Shown piece after piece: positions 16,621-64,000 of a DNA stretch of 64,000 bases. The notes beneath the pieces are model-generated. The model was not told the origin of the DNA and made no database searches. It was given only the letters and a program-made list of their open reading frames with translations. The stretch's first letter is position 1. Each line of letters starts with the position of its first letter. Origin of the DNA: Chondrosia reniformis (Eukaryota > Porifera > Demospongiae > Chondrillida > Chondrillidae); contig OX359198.1 of the NCBI GenBank assembly GCA_947172415.1, positions 5,177,401-5,241,400 of the forward strand. The letters run 5' to 3'. A program made the translations under genes and the position numbers.

Positions 16621-19600
16621 TCATTCCCTCTCCATGTGTACCTTTACAGCTTCTACCAGTTCCTTTGCCTCACATTTACAGTTTCGATCCACCAGGACTT
16701 TATACAATGTGTTCAAGGTCCTTGGCCGACTACCAGACTCTCTTTCTTGTCTCAGCCAAGATCTCAGCATGGCTTTACATAGTCCCTCATTGTTTAACTT
16801 TGGGTCCTTAAATGAGGCTATCTTATTGTCCTCAAACTGAAGGCAAATTGCAATTTCCTCCCATTTCTGTGGAACTTTATCAATGACCTTCCTTAGTAAC
16901 ACATCCATGTGCCTGGTTGTGAGTTCAGTACTGTGGAAAGTACGTAACAAAACTCTTAGATACGTATATCATGCACCTTTTAGAGTATCTAGGGACACAT
17001 TTTGTGTAATCTATTGTAGACGTTCTGAGTGAATATTTTAGGGACAAAAATGACACAGAATTCTAATCTATAAGACATACTCTATGAATATCATTAAAGA
17101 GTAATGAATAAAATTAGAGAATTAACCCACCTTATGTATTTACACTGGCCCAGATAACTGGTGTACATGTACATAGTCAGAAATCAGGGTCTGGCAGACC
17201 TCTATTATTTACGTAAGTTCTCTTAAAATATAACTATAAGTAAACTAAAAACTTTACTAAAGTAATATTCTGCTAGTAAAGTTTCTCTACATATGTATAT
17301 TTGCAGAAACAGTTAACAAGAACTTTGCCCATAAAAAGCCTAATTATAGTTCCCTTCACACCTGCAGACTATTGCCAGTTGTGAGGTTTACTCTACGTAT
17401 ATGTACGTATAGAAATGAGTTATCTCTGTAATAGACTATTGTACGTATCAGGACCAAGATTTATATACAATTGCTTACATATACTCACCTCATTAATTCT
17501 CCTTTGTTTTGATTTTCTAAATGGTGAAAATGAATCAAATAGCTCAATTTACAAGTCCTCATCTCTTTACAAAACAGCTAACTTTCCAACACCTCTAATG
17601 ATATCTTCATTTCTTCTAACATGGCACCAAATCCTTCAACCTTTCCCAACATGTCACTCCTCAACTCTTCAGCTTGTTTTTCAGTTTTAACCTTTTCTTC
17701 TTCCAAAGCTTTCAATAAACCTTCCAGAAAACTCTGCACAAATATGAATGAAAAAATGGAATTGCTCTAAAATGAAGTCTCTACAGTCATAGTCAATAGC
17801 TGATCTAGGATTATAATCCCAATGATGAGTTGTCCCACTCTACATTATGTGGCAGTTGAGTGAAACATGTTAAAAGGAAGTACCCATAGTCACTCCCGAG
17901 TATAGTAAAAGTGAAATGAAATACCTTCTCTTCTCTCAGTTTGATTATCTCCTCTTGTAACTCTGAAACTCTTTCTGTACTTTGCTGTTGCTGCTGTAGT
18001 CTAGTCTACATTGCAGTACATAGATGTCTTGTCAACCAGTTACTAGTTGTGAATGTTTCTGACATATAACATGCACATAAAAATACGTACGCTATCTATA
18101 ATTAACATGCTATAACACATTCACATGTACAAACAGTAATCACTCAGATTATTCATGTACTTGTATACTAAATATCAAAACAATGGATTACCTTCGATTC
18201 AGAATTGATTTCTTCCAGAAGAGAATTGGTTTTCTTTAAGTCATTGATACGTTCTTCCAGGTACACTTTGGAAACGTCTAATTTGTCTACATTACTTTGA
18301 GTACCTATCCATTCTTTTGTTACTTCAGCCATCTTCTCCTACATCAGTATAAGAGGGTTGATCAAAAACATATTCATTGTATGTCAAAGAGTGACACTCA
18401 CAGTAGTCTGGCTGTTGGACTCCTTCAAATCAGCAATACATTCTTTTAGGTGTATATTGTCTTTCTGAGTGTCTCTCAGTTCTCCCGTCAGCTCAGCTAT
18501 CCTCTCCTATGACATACGTACATAGGTACTACCAACATACTATATAGCAGTGGTAACATACAAACATATCTATGTACATAGTACATGAGATGTGTTAACT
18601 TGCTGTACAGTGTAGATTCCTATGATCCAAAGTCAGGAGGTGGAACTCATTAAATAATGTACAATATCAGTGCACCATCTGCTCTCTAATCCACAATGTA
18701 CTTTCACCAGTAAAAAAGGATGAGACTTCCAATGACCTTTCTATTAAACACTGTGTCTGTATACTGTATCTTTTGGATGGTTCGTCTTTTGACAACTAAA
18801 GATAAAGTTTGGTAAACCTCTAGATTTACCATTACATGTCCAAAAAGTCAAAAGACAAACCATCAAAAGATAAGCTGGAAGCAGTCACAGAAGTAATATC
18901 CTTACTCTATTAGGTGTAAACTGGTGGACAACTAGTGCTGTTGTGTGCAGGCACATCCAGCCAGGTTAAATCAGCAGAGTTGTGGGAGGTGTTACAGTAG
19001 GATACCGTACCTTCAACTGAGTGTTTCTCTCCATCGATTCTTGGAGCTTCCGCTCATACCCTCCTTCAGATTGTTTCAATCTTTCTACTTCATCAATCAA
19101 TGTCTGCTTCTCCTTCATTTCCTTCTCCTGCAACAAAATCAACTGAATAAAATATCTGAATAAACTTTCAACAAAACCTACCTTGAAATTGCTAAATTCA
19201 TCCTTCAAGCTAGTGTCTTCCTCCTTCAAGCTAGTGTCTCCCTTCTTCAAGCTAGTATCTCCCTCCTTCAAGCTAGTGTCTTCCTCCTTCAAGCTAGTAT
19301 CTCCCTCCTTCAAGCTAGTGTCTTCCTCCTTCAAGCTAGTGTCTTCCTCCTTCAAGCTAGTGTCTTCCTCCTTCAAGCTAGTGTTTCCCTCCTTCAAGCT
19401 AGTATCTTCCTCCTTCAAGCTAGTATCTCCCTCCTTCAAGCTAGTGTCTTCCTCCTTCAAGCTAGTGTCTTCCTCCTTCAAGCTAGTGTCTTCCTCCTTC
19501 AAGCTAGTGTTTCCCTCCTTCAAGCTAGTATCTTCCTCCTTCAAGCTAGTATCTCCCTCCTTCAAGCTAGTGTCTTCCTCCTTCAAGCTAGTTTCTTCCT

Positions 19601-19895
19601 CCTTCAAGCTAGTGTTTCCCTCCTTCAAGCTAGTATCTTCCTCCTTCAAGCTAGTATCTCCCTCCTTCAAGCTAGTGTCTTCCTCCTTCAAGCTAGTGTC
19701 TTCCTCCTTCAAGCTAGTGTCTTCCTCCTTCAAGTTAGTGTTTCCCTCCTTCAAGCTAGTATCTTCCTCCTTCAAGCTAGTATCTCCCTCCTTCAAGCTA
19801 GTGTCTTCCTCCTTCAAGCTAGTGTCTTCCTCCTTCAAGCTAGTGTCTTCCTCCTTCAAGCTAGTGTTTCCCTCCTTCAAGCTAGTGTCTTCCTC
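16621..19895 (-). CDS. Heptad-repeat/coiled-coil protein with C-terminal death domain, unit 2 (5' end not found)
   Basis: Exons: 19182-19895, 19011-19127, 18402-18506, 18192-18338, 17925-17993, 17593-17733 and 16621-16930. Same layout as the unit 1 gene, but the heptad exon is 238 codons (231 in unit 1), one 21-bp repeat longer. The donor following the 18192-18338 exon is a normal GGTAAT here, so this is the better candidate for the functional copy. The death domain differs by a few residues (HMDVLL and IASFKDP against HMVVLL and IASLKDP). As in unit 1, the 5' end is missing and the last junction is not phase-resolved. I do not recognise a named gene. Confidence 0.74.
18768..18871. repeat. 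Inverted repeat/hairpin, unit 2
   Basis: Identical counterpart of 3858-3961, therefore older than the large duplication. Confidence 0.8.
19200..19895 (-). repeat. 21-bp coding minisatellite (about 33 copies), unit 2
   Basis: Same heptad repeat as at 4290-4964, but with a visible higher-order period of about six units (EGN, EED, EED, EED, EGD, EED; 126 bp) repeated about five times. The array is one unit longer than in unit 1, and its centre differs, showing local unequal exchange or conversion after the large duplication. Confidence 0.95.
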
Positions 19896-20760
19896 CTAAG
19901 AATACATACTAATACTCTTGGGCTACGTACATTTTGTTACAGCTTAGAATAGCATTTTATAAAAAAATCTATTCACTAGAAAGTTATGGTTCAATTGCTG
20001 TATAAAACAAACACTTAAGTCATTGTAAGAGTCAATAATTCAATATTTGTAGTATCTAGCTGTCCTATTTTTGGCTGTAAAGTAAAATGTATATATACAG
20101 ACTTTCAACTTACAACGTATAAACATTTAGTGTTGAAAAAAGTTTGGAATTATGATACTAATCACTCCTCATACCCAGCTAACATGGCTGAGAAATTAGC
20201 ACATACGTATTATTTTTTTACATGGAAATCTGTTCAAGTCTAATATCTGGGTATGGAAACAGCTGCCTAGGTTGTAGAATTGATGATGTTGAATTGGAAT
20301 AAGGTTACATTGTGCAAGTCTATACTGAGATAGGCAAGACTTTATAGTGAGCACATGCTAGGCAACTTTATTAGCCATTTATATAATCAGCTTATTGTTT
20401 TGACTATTACATCTCTAGAGAGTATTGCCATATACGTACATACAAGAAGAAGAAAAACCCATTCCTACTTCAACCTGGTGCACCCAAACACAGGAGTGTA
20501 TGGTTAAGTTACTTAAATTTCAGTATACATGCAAATTCTGTATGATTAGCCTTATCATATAATCACTGTCTTGTTTCGATACTTTTTGCAGATGTATATA
20601 TTAGTGAACACTGCCATTCCTACTTCTAACATCATTTTTTGTAAGTGTTTTTTATTTACTTGTATGCATATTATGTAGTATAAAAGGCTGTACGCATGTA
20701 GCAAAATGGCAAAACCGCAGTTCCTACACTTGCGTTATTCATCCCGATTACCTGGCCTCG

Positions 20761-20895
20761 ATGAATACTCAGTTTGTTGTGTGTGCCTTGTGTGAGCTGC
20801 CTGCAAGGTTTAAGTACAGTGGGAACACCACCAATCTGTTTTCCCACTTGAGGAACTAGCATCCTGCCACACACAACAAGCTGCAGCTAGTGCTA
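20761..20895 (+). pseudogene. BED-type zinc-finger fragment, unit 2
   Basis: Base-for-base counterpart of 5826-5960 with the same in-frame TAG between the His ligands, so the element was already broken before the large duplication. Confidence 0.7.
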
Positions 20896-20966
20896 GTTTC
20901 TTGTTTTATCTGTGTAACTTAAAGTGTGATCTTAAAGTTTATTTTGATTCACAATGATTGAAAATG

Positions 20967-24030
<3,064 letters not shown>

Positions 24031-24809
24031 CTACATACATAAGATTGGACTGTTTAAAATATTGATTATCCTATGGGTCACTTGGATCTCTTTAAATCTG
24101 TAACTTGTACTGTGTAGTACATATGATGAGGTTGGATTGGAATAAAGCTACAGTGTGTAGGTCTATATACACAAGAATGTACAGTGAGTACATGCTAGGT
24201 AAAAATTTATTAGCCATATATATAGCTTCCTGTTGTGACTATTAGAGTATTGAGATATATTCTGAAACGTATGTACAAGAAGACAAAGGCTCCCATTGTA
24301 ACTGATCAGTGATGAAAGGTGGAATTCCCAGAAACAGCTGTCTGGCCAGAGAAAGGAAGGAAGGTCAGTACGAAACTCATCAAGGGAGAGCTTGATTATT
24401 GAGATAGGATATTTATACGGGGCTTTTTGAATGGAAATTCTTTTTGGAAGAACTGTTTATCCAATCACTTCTCAGTTTTCTTTAATTTAATATTCCAGCT
24501 ATTATAAGGGATATACCTTGAAAATTTAATTTTTAGTACTGTATATATGAGCTTTTCCTGCAAGTACGTATAACGTTTCTATAATTGTGTTTGTATACAT
24601 TTTCCTTAGCATCGTTAATTTGCTTGATATTTATAATATTGTTATTGTTATTATAAGGTTATTATAAGGTAATCCCAGCAGTACAATAATGCTGCATGGT
24701 ATAAATGACAGACCAAAAATTATAATTAGATTCATAAGATATATAATGTCATTACGTATGTGCTATCATGCATGTAGTTCTTCTACTGTTATATTCAATT
24801 TCCATTTTA

Positions 24810-28160
<3,351 letters not shown>

Positions 28161-28566
28161 TTCGTTCAGTTAGCTATCGATTCTCTGACTCGGACTTCAA
28201 TTAGCGGTGCATTACGTATAAATAGCCACAATTTAGGAAGTACCAGATCGGTAAGTATCGGGAAAAACATGGTGTTCTATATAGAACTTTCTTTCAATTA
28301 ATTGGCCACAAAACTTGAACTCTCCTATACTATATCATAATTATATATAAAGAGTTTTGAGTATATATTGGCCAATTACATGTTATACATACTATGTATT
28401 TTAAGTTGTTATATGTTTAATGATTTTTGTTCCATTTGATGTTTACAATTAACTGTAAAATTAACTAAAAAGTTAGTGCAATATGCTTGTAATCGTAAGT
28501 GAATACTATTTGTTAGGCTAATAAGGAATGCAGTGAACCTAAGCTAGTTAGATGTTGGTGTAAGTG
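28161..28566. other. 406-bp spacer between cadherin stop and PTEN start
   Basis: It must hold the cadherin polyadenylation region and at least part of the PTEN promoter. Several AT-rich stretches are present. No motif can be assigned with confidence apart from the conserved TATAAATA noted for unit 1. Confidence 0.5.
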
Positions 28567-62740
<34,174 letters not shown>

Positions 62741-63189
62741 GACTGACTACGGAAAGAAGAAAATACACGCCTGTAGACACAGAACTTTAACTGCTAGTTA
62801 CGGCTTATTAATGTCAGATCTTTGTTTATGCAGTAACCTAATCGTAGATTTAACTAACCCTTCAGCAATAAAGGTGTTACTTGTACTGTGTTTCTTCGCT
62901 TCTTTCAATCTAGGTGGGCGTTCACCTTCCTAACCGCCCAAATGCTACGCCCCTGTAGAAATGACTACTATTTTTAGAATTTCATAAATTTTCGGATACC
63001 ACCGGCCATTCGGCCGGGAGAGCCTAAATGAGGAAATGGGCCGGGGAGGTATTACTAAAATCGAAATGTTACGCGTAACAATCTAGACTACCCTATAGTA
63101 TATCTGACTAGTGGGTCTTAAACAAGCATCCCCTTCATAAGTAAACAAGCATATATAGGGTATAACAAATTCATACTGAGTGTAATAAG
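62741..63189. other. 5' flank of the cadherin gene
   Basis: This should hold the cadherin promoter and 5' UTR. It is locally richer in G+C (GGTGGGCG and CCGCCCA, about 62912-62940; a CCGGCCATTCGGCCGG palindrome at about 63002-63017). No TATA box or initiator can be assigned with confidence. Confidence 0.4.
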
Positions 63190-63400
63190 TACAGGGTTCC
63201 ACACTGTCCAAGTTCATCACACCACCACTGGTCTTAATCCGTATGGCTTCTATAATTCTTCTCTGCCAGTAATTAGGTGTAGTACTCTTAACTCTGGCAC
63301 CTTCCCAGTCAATCTCATGCTGGGTTCCTTTATGTTTAATGCCATTGTTATGATCACCTCTCCTCACTGCCTGTTTGCGTCTAACCTTAAGATTCGTCTA
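63190..63400 (-). pseudogene. Fragment resembling C-terminus of a Penelope-like retroelement protein
   Basis: The minus strand reads RRGDHNNGIKHKGTQHEIDW, then NYWQRRIIEAIRIKTSGGVM and NLDS. The order of a basic/DxNNGI stretch, H-x-IDWE, a (W/Y)-x-R(R/K)-x2-EA-x2-I block and MN(R/L)D is the signature at the end of GIY-YIG-bearing Penelope-like proteins and related retroelement ORFs. Nothing upstream of it was recognised as reverse transcriptase within the window. Confidence 0.6.
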
Positions 63401-63737
63401 ATCTAGCAAGGGACTGGATACACTTTCTTTTCTCCTTTTTTTGTTTTTTGTTTTACTTTCTTCCTTTTTTCTCTTTTTTCTTTTCGTTTTACTTTCCTCT
63501 CTTTTCCCTGTTTTCGTTTTGTTTTCCTCCCAATCTTAATTTTAGGGACGGCTTTGTAATACCTGTTATGCAATAATATACAAGAGTATACTAAATGCTT
63601 ATATGCATGCATTTGCGATGACCTGGGTTATATATATATTTAACTTGACATTAGATTAATCTATAGTATAGTTTTCTTTTATAGTGACTTATGGGCCCAA
63701 CTTGGCCTTGTGCTTTTCCATGTATCACTTTAATAAA

Positions 63738-63769
<32 letters not shown>

Positions 63770-64000
63770 CCAATCTCATTCATTAACGACAATTGGGATT
63801 GTATGTAACAACTGGAGATCATTTTTGTTTGACAAATCTGAAATATATACATGTAGACATGGTTTTAAAATAAAAAATGTTAAAAACAATGTAGTTCTTA
63901 AACAAGACCATGCATGTTCTTTCTTCTCCTTTTGAGCGTTACTGGAATGGTGCTGCAGTATACTTCGCTTCGCATCACTTTACTGATGTAAAGATGACCC
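63401..64000. other. Intergenic right edge
   Basis: A pyrimidine-rich T/C tract (about 63420-63535, CTTTTCTCC and TTTTTTTG runs), an (ATT)n microsatellite and otherwise AT-rich sequence. No supported gene. Confidence 0.7.
63737..63767. repeat. (ATT)n microsatellite
   Basis: Nine to ten ATT units in the right-hand intergenic region. Confidence 0.95.

Overview
The window is animal nuclear DNA: AT-rich, with short introns carrying GT/AG borders and small exons, and with proteins (PTEN, a giant classical-repeat cadherin, a death-domain protein) that point to a metazoan. The style (compact genes, giant EC-only cadherin, many small MITE-like repeats, frequent TACGTA words) fits a non-bilaterian such as a demosponge (Amphimedon-like is my best guess, by inference). 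Every gene I can support is on the minus strand.

Right part (28.6-62.7 kb): one giant cadherin gene reads from a signal peptide at 62740 to a stop at 28567. About 60 exons encode roughly 35 extracellular cadherin (EC) repeats, recognised by their DxNDNxP-type linkers. A cysteine-bearing membrane-proximal region, one transmembrane helix and a tail of about 124 residues follow. The tail has NPMF and NPIY motifs and ends in VTAI. No EGF, laminin-G or catenin-binding region was seen. Its introns hold several dispersed repeat families, a 24-bp minisatellite and a roughly 300-bp (GAT)n tract.

Left part (1-28.6 kb): a nested tandem duplication. Two units (1-14457 and 14458-28556) each hold, from right to left: a full PTEN gene of nine exons (389 aa), a 5'-truncated PTEN copy with only exons 4-9, a gene with heptad repeats, coiled-coil exons and a terminal death domain, and a broken copy of the cadherin cytoplasmic-tail exons. 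A third unit starts at 28557, where the tail is the functional 3' end of the giant cadherin. The duplication breakpoint therefore lies in the intron between the transmembrane and tail exons.

Most notable: both full PTEN copies keep the catalytic Cys and Arg but replace the basic pocket residues that hold PIP3 in human PTEN (H93D, K125L, K128R). Both truncated copies have lost the catalytic Arg (GRTG to GCTG) yet keep open, phase-matched exons through the C2 domain and the terminal TKV. The cadherin tail and all PTEN copies end in class I PDZ-ligand-like motifs.

The right edge (62.8-64 kb) holds the cadherin 5' flank, a fragment resembling the C-terminus of Penelope-like retroelement proteins, a pyrimidine-rich stretch and an (ATT)n microsatellite. 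Exon borders were placed by eye from splice consensus and reading phase. The PTEN, cadherin-tail and coiled-coil exons were checked for phase; most EC exons are given approximately.
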